Source of the DNA: Spirochaetaceae bacterium
GTDB taxonomy: Bacteria; Spirochaetota; Spirochaetia; SZUA-6; Bin103
NCBI GenBank assembly: GCA_028818385.1
Contig: JAPPNY010000078.1
Span: forward strand, 1 to 62,805
DNA length: 62,805 nucleotides
Direction of reading: 5' to 3'
A program made the position numbers and the translations under genes. Below, one piece after another: positions 1 to 7,095 of the stretch. Positions within the stretch are counted from its first letter, which is position 1; every line of letters begins with the position of its first letter. The notes under the pieces were generated by a model. That model worked only from the letters and a program-made list of their open reading frames with translations. It had not been told where the DNA came from and searched no databases.

Positions 1-363
1 TCAAGCATGGATGCCTCCTTGCTTGAAGGGCGGGATAATGCGGAGTCCCGGCTACCGCCAGTACCCACCAAACCCCGCTAGACCTGACTGAACCCCATCA
101 GATCAGCCGTTCCCAGCCATCTACTCCGCATTATCCCCGACTCCGCATTAGAGCCTTAATGCGGAGCTCCGCATTAAGGCTCCTCTGCCGAGCCCACCAT
201 CGTCATCGGCACGCGCCGCACGGCTGAACGGGTCCTCCGCAGGATCAGCCCCGGAGGCCGCCACGGTCGCACCTCCTTCGGTCCCGCCCACACGAAATCC
301 TGAAGACCCGAGGGATTCAGGCGCATTCGGGACGATTGACAACTCTGGGCATCGACCGCGCAG
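1..363. repeat. Gene-free region with clustered inverted 10-mers and a 32-bp palindrome
   Basis: No credible gene is seen here. The 10-mer taatgcggag or its complement occurs five times: 36-45 (+), 124-133 (-), 141-150 (-), 157-166 (+) and 167-176 (-). The last two form the centre of a perfect 32-bp palindrome at 151-182. A 15-bp stretch at 32-46 is perfectly inverted at 123-137, and a 7-bp stem (tcaagca/tgcttga) lies at 1-26. The spacing would allow large alternative hairpins or a multi-site operator. The region lies beyond the 3' end of the leftward operon, so it may also hold the terminator of whatever lies to the left. Function is unknown. Confidence 0.8.
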
Positions 364-1407
364 CTACTGACGCGAACCCTCGCGCTGCAGGTGCAGGAGG
401 ATCGGCAGGTGGTCGGAGTGGCCGTCCGTGCCGATCCAGCGCAGCGGGTAGCCGGTGGCGGGCGACACCAGGCCGTCGCGGATCACGGCGAAGCCGCCGG
501 GCGCGTACCAGACGCCTTCCCGGTCGAACAGGCCGGCGCTCAGCAGGAAGTGGTCGGGGGTTTCCCAAGCGTCGCGGTGCACGACGGTGCCGCGCCCGGC
601 CGCCTCCAGCTCCAGCCAGGGGCTGTACAGCACCACGCCGCCGGCCGGGGGCCGTGCGTCGAACGCAGACCGCGCGTCGAACGGCCGGCCGGTGACCGCC
701 AGCACGCCGGCTGTTCCGCGCGGGAGTCCGGCCAGCGCGGTCGGGTAGCCGGCCGCGGCGTGATCGTCCACGCTCTCGTTCAGGTCGCCTGTGACCAGCA
801 GGTCGGCCAGCGGGTCGGTCCGCTGCAGTTCCCGGATGCGATCGCCGAGCACGGTGGTGGCGGCGCGCCTGGCCGGCGCCGTCTCCTCGGCACCGCCGCG
901 CTTGGATTTCCAGTGGTTGTTGAACAGGAACAGCGACCGCCCGCCGCCGAGGTCCAGCTCCGCCTCCACGATCGGCCGCAGGTAGCGGCCGCCGTGCCAC
1001 ACCTGATGCAGACGCACGCGCAGCACCGGCAGGCGCGACAGCACCACCGGCGTCAGGGTCAGCCCGAGATCGGCGCCGTCGTTCGGGACGGCGACCACGT
1101 AGGCGTAGCCCAGGTCGCGCAGGCGGTCGCGCAGGTCCAGGGCAGCGCGGCGGTTCTCGACCTCCTGCAGCGCGAGGATGTCGGCGCCGCCGGGGTGCAC
1201 GTCGCGCAGCACGGCGGCGATCCGATTCAGGCGCGCCGCGTAGCGCGCCGCATCCCAGCGGCCCGCGCGGAACTCGTCGTACTCGGCGCCCTGCTCCATC
1301 GCGTCGAACAGGTTCTGGACGTTGTAGGAGAGCACGCTGATCGCCCCCGTGTCCGCCGCGACCCGCGCACCGGGCCCGAGAACGAGGAGGAACAGGAGCG
1401 CTGCCAT
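364..1407 (-). CDS. Secreted endonuclease/exonuclease/phosphatase-family protein
   Basis: A 347-residue member of the endonuclease/exonuclease/phosphatase superfamily, metal-dependent phosphodiesterases that act on nucleic acids or phosphoesters. The ATG at 1407 is chosen because it begins a short hydrophobic signal-like segment (residues 1-19, ending around RVAAD). The frame is open further upstream but runs into purC without hydrophobic or conserved character. Family motifs are SYNVQNLFD (about residue 27), LQEVENR (metal-binding Glu, about 80), NNHWKSK, TGDLNE (about 215) and the C-terminal GHSDHLP catalytic His/Asp. It lies 32 bases downstream of purC on the same strand. The exact substrate cannot be told; a secreted nuclease is the closest description. 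Confidence 0.85.
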   Translation of the reverse strand: MAALLFLLVLGPGARVAADTGAISVLSYNVQNLFDAMEQGAEYDEFRAGRWDAARYAARLNRIAAVLRDVHPGGADILALQEVENRRAALDLRDRLRDLGYAYVVAVPNDGADLGLTLTPVVLSRLPVLRVRLHQVWHGGRYLRPIVEAELDLGGGRSLFLFNNHWKSKRGGAEETAPARRAATTVLGDRIRELQRTDPLADLLVTGDLNESVDDHAAAGYPTALAGLPRGTAGVLAVTGRPFDARSAFDARPPAGGVVLYSPWLELEAAGRGTVVHRDAWETPDHFLLSAGLFDREGVWYAPGGFAVIRDGLVSPATGYPLRWIGTDGHSDHLPILLHLQREGSRQ

Positions 1408-1439
1408 CCGGGCCGCGGCCGGCCGGGGGCGGCGCCCGC

Positions 1440-2387
1440 TCAGCCCGCGGCGGCCAGCTCCGCGCGCAAGGCGGCCGACTCCTGCTCCGCGCTCGCGGAC
1501 TGCGGCCGGAACGGCCTGCCGGTCAGCAACGTGAACGCCTCCACGTAGCGGCGGCCGAGCTCCAGGCGCAGGTCGTCCGGAATGGCCGGCGGCGTCCCTT
1601 CGCCGGAGTAGCCGCGGTCCATCAGCCATTGCCGCAGGTGCTCCTTGTCGAGCGCGTGCTGGCGCTCGCCGGCCTCAAACCGCTCCCGGTAGCGGTCCGC
1701 GAACCAGTAGCGGCTGGAGTCGGGGGTATGCACCTCGTCCGCCAGCACCAGCTCGCCGTCCAGGATTCCCATCTCATACTTGGTATCCACCAGGATCAGG
1801 CCCCGCTCCGCGGCGATCCGCCTGCCCCGCTCATAGAGCGCGCGCGCCGTCCGTACCACTTCAGGCCAGAGCTCCGCGGGCACCAGGCCGCGCGCCGTCA
1901 CCTCCCCGGCGGAGATCGGCTGGTCGTGCTCGCCGCGCTCCGCCTTGGTCGACGGCGTCAGCAGGGGCTCCGGAAACCGCTCGCCCGCGCGCATGCCGGC
2001 CGGCAGGCGGATGCCGGACACCACGCCCGTGCGCCGGTAGTCTCGCCACGCCGAGCCGGTCAGGTAGCCGCGCACCACGATCTCCACCGGCAGCACCCGG
2101 CAGCGGCGCACGCGCAGGGTGCGGGCCGTCACCCGGCGCACCACGTGGTTGGGCACGATGTCGGCGGTGCGCTCGAAGTGGTAGAGGGACAGGCCGGTGA
2201 GCACCTCGCCCTTCCACGGGATCGTGGTGAGCACGCGGTCGAAGGCCGACACGCGGTCGGTGGCGCAGATCAACAGATCGCCGCCGCACGCGACGAGGTC
2301 ACGTACCTTGGCGCGCTCCGGCCGCAGCCGGTCATCCACCGACGCCAGCGTCGCGCCGAGTGCCTCGCCGTCCGGCGGCAGCGCCAT
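1440..2387 (-). CDS. purC: Phosphoribosylaminoimidazole-succinocarboxamide synthase
   Basis: SAICAR synthase of de novo purine synthesis, joining CAIR and aspartate with ATP in the cytoplasm. The 315-residue protein has the family signatures ATDRVSAFDRVL (about residue 42), IPWKGEVLTGLSLYHF, the ribose-phosphate segment VVRGYLTGSAWRDY (about 107), and LILVDTKYEMG (about 196). At 315 residues it is of the longer type rather than the roughly 240-residue E. coli type. The ATG at 2387 is the first start in frame. It follows clpP by 15 bases on the same strand, so the two are probably cotranscribed although functionally unrelated. No other purine gene is nearby. Confidence 0.95.
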   Translation of the reverse strand: MALPPDGEALGATLASVDDRLRPERAKVRDLVACGGDLLICATDRVSAFDRVLTTIPWKGEVLTGLSLYHFERTADIVPNHVVRRVTARTLRVRRCRVLPVEIVVRGYLTGSAWRDYRRTGVVSGIRLPAGMRAGERFPEPLLTPSTKAERGEHDQPISAGEVTARGLVPAELWPEVVRTARALYERGRRIAAERGLILVDTKYEMGILDGELVLADEVHTPDSSRYWFADRYRERFEAGERQHALDKEHLRQWLMDRGYSGEGTPPAIPDDLRLELGRRYVEAFTLLTGRPFRPQSASAEQESAALRAELAAAG

Positions 2388-2402
2388 CAGCTCGATCGGG
2401 TA

Positions 2403-3044
2403 CTACAGCTCGGAGCGGTTTGCGATGATCCGCGACACCAGCCCGTACTCCTGCGCCTCCTCGGCGCTGAGCCAGTAGTCGCGGTCGGTGTCGCGCTCGA
2501 CCTTCGCAAGCGTCTGGCCGGTCTCGTCGGCGATCATCTGGTTGATCTTCGCGCGCAGCTTCTCCAGCTCGCGGGCGTGGATCTCGATCTCGGTGGCCAC
2601 GCCGCGGATGCCGGACAGCGGCTGATGGATCAGGTAGTGGGAGTTCGGCAGGCCGATGCGGCGCTCGCGCGGGGCGGCCAGCAGCACGATGGCGGCGGCG
2701 CTGGCGACCAGCCCCATGCCGATGGTGACCACCGGCGGGTTGACGAAGCGCAGCATGTCGAAGATCGCATAGCCGGCGTCCGCGTCGCCGCCCGGGGAGT
2801 CGATGAATACCCGGATCGGATCGTCACCTGCCTCCTCCAGCAGGATGAGCTGCTTGATGACCCGCTCGGCGAGGCGCTTGTTGATCTCTCCCGAGAGCAG
2901 CACCGACCGGCTCTTGAGCAGCCGGCTGGCCAGATCGTCGCCGTCGCCATCCCCGTCGCGGTCGCCACGCTCCTCGTCGTGTTCGTGGTCCTCTTCGTCT
3001 TCGTCGTCAAAGCGGCGCGGCAGATCGCGGCCCGATGCGTGCAT
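2403..3044 (-). CDS. clpP: ATP-dependent Clp protease proteolytic subunit, with acidic N-terminal extension
   Basis: A ClpP-family serine protease of 213 residues. The catalytic serine is in GMGLVASAAAIVLLAA, the histidine in YLIHQPLSG and the aspartate in VERDTDRDYWLSAEEA, all in the expected order. The ATG at 3044 is preferred; a TTG at 3062 would add six residues. After the start there is an unusual run of about 25 mostly acidic residues (DDEDEEDHEHDEER and a GDGDGDD stretch) before the conserved core near LLKSRSVLLSGEI. ClpP normally has a short processed N-terminus there. The substitution of AA for the usual SMGA after the active serine also marks this as a divergent paralogue, possibly a second ClpP. 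It is the first gene of the pair with purC. Confidence 0.88.
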   Translation of the reverse strand: MHASGRDLPRRFDDEDEEDHEHDEERGDRDGDGDGDDLASRLLKSRSVLLSGEINKRLAERVIKQLILLEEAGDDPIRVFIDSPGGDADAGYAIFDMLRFVNPPVVTIGMGLVASAAAIVLLAAPRERRIGLPNSHYLIHQPLSGIRGVATEIEIHARELEKLRAKINQMIADETGQTLAKVERDTDRDYWLSAEEAQEYGLVSRIIANRSEL

Positions 3045-3095
3045 TCCAGCCTCCGCCGGCAATATAGCCTTGCGCTCAGCCGCCGGCCAAGGAGC

Positions 3096-4106
3096 TCAGT
3101 TGAGGTTCAGCTCGCCGACCGGGACCGGGAAGTCGGCGGTCGCGTGCGCGCGGAGCTCGCCGTCCGTCTCGGTGACGACCAGCGCCTGCACGCCGGCATC
3201 GCCGTCGAACCAGGGGAGGCCGGCCGGGCCGGCGACGAACAGCCCGGTGGCCAGGGCGTCGGCTTCGGCGGCTCGCGCGGAGATCACGGTCACCGACACC
3301 GATCGACGCGCAGGCCAACCGGTCTTCGGATCCAGGATGTGGTGGTAGCGGACGCCGTCCACCTCCAGGTAGCGCTCGTAGTCGCCGGACGTGACCACGG
3401 CGCGGCGCTCGCCGGCGGCACCGATCTCCAGGATCGCCAGCGCCGCCTCGGGAGTGCGCGGATGCTGTATCCAGATACGCCAGGGGCGTTCGCCCGGCTT
3501 GAGGCCGGCGACCAGCAGATCGCCGCCCGCCTCTACCAGGAACCGCTCGATGCCCTGCCCGGCCAGGTGATCGGCGACAAGGTCGACCACCGCGCCCTTG
3601 CCGACGCCGCCCAGGTCCACCTGCTGGCCCGGCGCCAGGGCCAGGGCGCCGGTCACCCGGACCGTGGTGTAGTCCACCAGCGAAACGGCGGACGCCAGCG
3701 CCTCGGGCGACGGCAGCCTGCCGCCGTCGTCGAAGTCCCACAGCCGCACCACCGGCAGGATAGTCGGGTCGTAGGCGCCTTCGGTGCGGGCCGCCGCCCT
3801 CACGGCATCGGCCAGCACCGCGCGCAACAGCGCCTCACCCTCGCTGCCGGCGGGCAGCATTCCTTTCTCATTGAGGATCGCCGTCGCCGAGCCTTCGACA
3901 CGGTGATCGAGCTGGCGGACCCACTCCGCCGTGGCCCGGTGCAACGCGTCCCACGCCGGCGCGCGGCGGGCGTACGCCGTGATCTTCACGTACGTGGACA
4001 TGGACGAGAACTCGTTCTCGAACTCCCGCAGTCCGCAGCCGGCGAGCACCAGCATTGCGGCGGCGATTGCGAAGGCGGCGCGCCGGGTGGAGCGTCCGGC
4101 GCTCAG
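3096..4106 (-). CDS. apbE: FAD:protein FMN transferase (ApbE family lipoprotein)
   Basis: ApbE transfers FMN from FAD to threonines of exported redox proteins such as Rnf/Nqr subunits. The motifs are DLGGVGKGAVVDLVADHL (flavin/Mg binding), EAGGDLL, TSGDYERY and YHHILDPKTGWPA. No ATG lies upstream except one at 4055, which would cut the signal peptide to six residues. A CTG at 4104-4106, overlapping the upstream TGA, instead gives an ideal lipoprotein signal: positively charged SAGRSTRR, hydrophobic AAFAIAAAMLVLAGC, lipobox LAGC. That start gives 336 residues. It is translationally coupled to the oxoamine synthase gene upstream, but no obvious functional link is seen. Confidence 0.88.
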   Translation of the reverse strand: MSAGRSTRRAAFAIAAAMLVLAGCGLREFENEFSSMSTYVKITAYARRAPAWDALHRATAEWVRQLDHRVEGSATAILNEKGMLPAGSEGEALLRAVLADAVRAAARTEGAYDPTILPVVRLWDFDDGGRLPSPEALASAVSLVDYTTVRVTGALALAPGQQVDLGGVGKGAVVDLVADHLAGQGIERFLVEAGGDLLVAGLKPGERPWRIWIQHPRTPEAALAILEIGAAGERRAVVTSGDYERYLEVDGVRYHHILDPKTGWPARRSVSVTVISARAAEADALATGLFVAGPAGLPWFDGDAGVQALVVTETDGELRAHATADFPVPVGELNLN

Positions 4107-5344
4107 ACGGCCTTCGCCTCCCAGGTCGCCAGGTCCAGGCGGAAGCTGTCGCGGATGGCCTTGAATGCCTCCACGGTCACCGCGACGTCCTCCTCGGTGT
4201 GGGCGGCCGTGGGGATCATCCGGTACAGGTGCACGCCCCGCGGGGTCACCGGATAGGTGACGCCGGAGCAGAAGATGCCGAACCGCTCGCGCAGGGTCTG
4301 CAGGATCGCCATGCCGGTCTCTTCCTTGTCGGTCGGGATGTAGACCGGCGTGATCGGCGACGCGGTGTCGCCCAGCTCGAAGCCCAGCTCGCGCATGCCG
4401 TCCTGCAGCAGCCGGGCGATGTGCCACATGTGCTCGCGGTACTCCGGGTGCGCCTCGATCTCGTCGAGGGTGGCCGTCAGCGCCTCCACGTACACCATGG
4501 GCAGGCTCTTCGCGAATACGTTGGAGCGGGCGTTGTAGCGGATGTAGTCGCAGACCTCCCGCTCGCCGGCGGTCACGCCGCCGATGGCCGCGAACGCCTT
4601 GGCGAAGGTCCCGAAGTACAGGTCGATGTCGTCCTGCACGCCGAAGTGCTCGCCCGTGCCCTGTCCGGTGGCGCCCATGACCCCGAAGCCGTGCGCGTCG
4701 TCGCAATACACCCGCGCGCCGTACCGCTTCGCCAGGTCGCAGATCCCGGGCAGGTCGGCCAGGTCGCCGCGCATGCCGTAGACCCCCTCGACCACCACCA
4801 GGGTGCCGCCGCGCTCGCGCCGTGCGGAGGCGGCGAGCTGCCGTTCCAGGCTCTCCAGATCGTTGTGCCTGAACGGCCGGAAGCGGCGCCCGGCCATCGC
4901 CTGCACGGTGCCGTCGATCATCGACGCGTGCGACAGCTTGTCGATGATCACCTCGTCCAGGGGTCCGATCAGGGACGAGATGGTGCCGGTCACGCCCAGA
5001 TAGCCGTAGTTGAACAGCACGGCGGCGTCCTTGCCGCAATAGGCGGCGAGCCGCTCCTCGAGGTCGATGTGCGCCTGCGTGTTGCCGGTCAGCATGCGCG
5101 ACCCCATGGGCGAGTAGGTGCCGTACCGCTCCAGGGCCTGCCGCGCCCGGTCGCGGATGCGCTCGTTGCCGGTCAGACCCAGGTAGCTGTTGACCGACCA
5201 CATGATCACCGGCCGGCCCTGGAACACCATGTGAGGGCCCGGCGCGGAGTCCAGGATCGGCTGGGAGAAATAGCGGTCGCCGGCCGCCCGGAAGCGGCCG
5301 AAATACCCTTCGTCGCCGTGACACTTCTCGAACAAGTCGGTCAT
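4103..5344 (-). CDS. Alpha-oxoamine synthase (PLP-dependent; glycine acetyltransferase / serine palmitoyltransferase family)
   Basis: A 413-residue fold-type I PLP enzyme of the family that condenses an amino acid with an acyl-CoA (Kbl, BioF, serine palmitoyltransferase). Visible signatures are NSYLGLTGN (about residue 52), YSPMGSRMLTGNT, DKLSHASMIDG (about 136), VVVEGVYGMRGD, CDDAHGFGVMG (PLP ring Asp and His, about 216) and the PLP lysine in FGTFAKAFAAIGG (about 246). The MWSVNSYLGL and PMGSRM segments resemble Bacteroidetes proteins proposed as serine palmitoyltransferases. No biotin or threonine-degradation genes are nearby, which leaves the substrate open. The ATG at 5344 faces a divergent tetR gene with a palindrome between them. 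Confidence 0.85.
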   Translation of the reverse strand: MTDLFEKCHGDEGYFGRFRAAGDRYFSQPILDSAPGPHMVFQGRPVIMWSVNSYLGLTGNERIRDRARQALERYGTYSPMGSRMLTGNTQAHIDLEERLAAYCGKDAAVLFNYGYLGVTGTISSLIGPLDEVIIDKLSHASMIDGTVQAMAGRRFRPFRHNDLESLERQLAASARRERGGTLVVVEGVYGMRGDLADLPGICDLAKRYGARVYCDDAHGFGVMGATGQGTGEHFGVQDDIDLYFGTFAKAFAAIGGVTAGEREVCDYIRYNARSNVFAKSLPMVYVEALTATLDEIEAHPEYREHMWHIARLLQDGMRELGFELGDTASPITPVYIPTDKEETGMAILQTLRERFGIFCSGVTYPVTPRGVHLYRMIPTAAHTEEDVAVTVEAFKAIRDSFRLDLATWEAKAV

Positions 5345-5524
5345 TGGAATCCTCGCGAATCCGGCGCAATGTCGTGACGAACCTCTACCGCGGGCAACGG
5401 CCGCGTCTACGGCATCGCGCCGTCGCGTTCGGGGTCGGAGGCAGCGGGTGGCGGGAGAGTGGCCTGAGGTCGTCCTTTTCGCCCGGCGGCCCGCAACTCA
5501 CGCCGCGGTCGCGCGCTGGCCGAA

Positions 5525-5549
5525 CTGAATATTTGAACGTAATATTCAG
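5525..5549. promoter_or_regulatory. Palindromic TetR-type operator
   Basis: A perfect inverted repeat with 9-bp arms (ctgaatatt / aatattcag) around a 7-bp spacer, ending five bases before the ATG of the divergent tetR gene. It is A+T-rich in a G+C-rich setting, and its position is typical of a TetR autoregulatory operator. It could also act on the oxoamine synthase gene, whose start is 181 bases away on the other strand. Confidence 0.7.
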
Positions 5550-5554
5550 CGGCT

Positions 5555-6199
5555 ATGCCCGGGACCCCGGAACGCCGCGAGCAGCTCCTGCAGGCGGGCG
5601 AGCGCCTGTTCGCCGAGCACGGCTACCGGGGCGTCACCATCGCGGAGGTCGCCGCCGCGGTGGGCGTGTCGACCGGGTCGTTCTACAGCCACTTCCCGGA
5701 CAAGGAGACCTTCTTCGGCGTCATCCTCGACCGCCTCACCGACCGGGGGGTGCTGCAGGCGCGAGCGGTCATCGCACGGTTCAAGAACCCGATGAACCAG
5801 CTCAAGGCCCTGTACCGGTTCATCACCCTGGGGCTGCGCGGCAACCCCTTGCTGCTCGGCGTCCTGACCGACGAACGGCGCTTCGGCTATCCGTCGCCGG
5901 ACGAGCGCAACCGGCGCCGGCAGCGCCTGCTCCAGTCCGTCGGCGGCCTGATCGACGACATCCTCGCCGACGGCATCCGCCGCCTGATCTTCCGCGTCGG
6001 CCGCTACCACGACACGCGCCGGCTGCTGCTTTCGATCTACGGCGCGCTGCTGTCCGCCATCGACAGCGACCACTTCGAGGAGCTCACCCAGGACATGCTG
6101 CTGCTGATGGACCGCGGCCTGCGCCGCCGGCTCACGCTGACCCGCACGGCCAACAGCCTGGACCGGCAGGCGCGCACGCGGGAGCGCCGCGATCGCTGA
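5555..6199 (+). CDS. TetR/AcrR-family transcriptional regulator
   Basis: A 214-residue regulator with a clear TetR N-terminal helix-turn-helix: AGERLFAEHGYRGVTIAEVA followed by AVGVSTGSFYSHFPDKETFF (about residues 14-54). The C-terminal half is a variable ligand-binding helical domain and gives no hint of the inducer. The last 20 residues are Arg-rich and probably disordered. The palindrome just upstream makes autoregulation likely. The adjacent divergent oxoamine synthase/apbE pair is the natural candidate target. Its stop codon overlaps the proposed start region of era. Confidence 0.9.
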   Translation: MPGTPERREQLLQAGERLFAEHGYRGVTIAEVAAAVGVSTGSFYSHFPDKETFFGVILDRLTDRGVLQARAVIARFKNPMNQLKALYRFITLGLRGNPLLLGVLTDERRFGYPSPDERNRRRQRLLQSVGGLIDDILADGIRRLIFRVGRYHDTRRLLLSIYGALLSAIDSDHFEELTQDMLLLMDRGLRRRLTLTRTANSLDRQARTRERRDR

Positions 6200-7088
6200 C
6201 CCGAGCGCCGGAGACGAGCACCGCAGCGGCACGGTCGCGGTCATAGGAAGGCCGTCGGCCGGCAAGTCCACGCTCATCAACCGCATGTGCGGCCACGACC
6301 TGGCGATCGTCGCGCCGTCGCCGCAGACCACGCGCTCGCGCATCCGCGGCATCGCCACCCGCGGCGCCGGCCAGCTCCTGCTGATCGACACCCCGGGCTT
6401 TCAGGACTCCACGCGCCCGTTCGACGCCCGCATGCAGGCGCTGACCGCCGCCACCCTGCAGGAGGTCGACCTGGTGCTGGCCGTGATCGATCCCACGCGG
6501 GCCGGCGGCCCGGAAGAGGACGCCATCGTCACTCTGGCGCGCGGCTTCGACGGGCCGGTGGTCGTGGCGCTGAGCAAGGCCGACCTGCCGGCGGCCGACG
6601 GGCGCGGCGGCGCCGCCGCGGTTCCGGCAGATCTGTCGGACGCACCGGCGCATCGCATCTCGGCTGCCACCGGGGCCGGGGTCGAGGAGCTGGTCGGCCG
6701 GCTCATCGCGGCGAGCCCGGCCGGGCCGCCCATGTATCCGGACGACCGCTACACCGACCAGCCGCAGGCGCTGCGCGTGGGCGAGGTGATCCGCGGCCAC
6801 GCCATCCGCGCCACCCGCGAGGAGCTCCCCCAGGCGATGTACGTGGAGGTCGCCGACCTGGAGACGTCGGCGGAGCGCGTGTGGGTCCGCGCCTTCCTCA
6901 ACGTCGAGCGCGACTCCCAGAAGGGGATCGTGATCGGCCGGCGCGGCAGCCGCATCGCCGCGATCCGCTCAGGCGCGCAGGCGGAGTTGACCGGGGTGCT
7001 GGGGCTGCCGGTACGGCTGGACCTGCGCGTCAAGGTGCAGCGCAACTGGCGCCGGGACCGGGCGCTGCTGGAACGCGTCATCCGCTGA
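6192..7088 (+). CDS. era: GTPase Era
   Basis: Era is an essential GTPase that binds 16S rRNA and helps mature the 30S subunit. The G1 loop is GRPSAGKST, G3 is DTPGF and G4 is SKAD in place of the usual NKxD. The C-terminal KH domain is complete, with KGIVIGRRGSRIAAIR and a terminal RDRALLERVIR. The G1 loop lies upstream of the first ATG (6285), so translation must begin earlier, yet no ATG, GTG or TTG is available after the tetR stop. An ATC at 6192 overlapping that stop gives 298 residues, the usual Era length, and is the working start. Translational coupling to tetR could explain it. Confidence 0.85.
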   Translation: MADPSAGDEHRSGTVAVIGRPSAGKSTLINRMCGHDLAIVAPSPQTTRSRIRGIATRGAGQLLLIDTPGFQDSTRPFDARMQALTAATLQEVDLVLAVIDPTRAGGPEEDAIVTLARGFDGPVVVALSKADLPAADGRGGAAAVPADLSDAPAHRISAATGAGVEELVGRLIAASPAGPPMYPDDRYTDQPQALRVGEVIRGHAIRATREELPQAMYVEVADLETSAERVWVRAFLNVERDSQKGIVIGRRGSRIAAIRSGAQAELTGVLGLPVRLDLRVKVQRNWRRDRALLERVIR

Positions 7089-7095
7089 CAGGGCG

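Noticed and set aside
1629..4256. Very long open frame on the plus strand antisense to purC, clpP and apbE
   Set aside because: It is the usual antisense open frame of G+C-rich coding sequence, His/Arg/Gly-rich and without motifs.
3096..5369. A continuous 757-codon open frame running through apbE and the opposite reading frame of the oxoamine synthase gene
   Set aside because: Its first half is Arg/Gly-rich, without motifs, and lies in a wrong frame of a well-recognised enzyme gene; only the part from about 4106 down is a real protein (ApbE).
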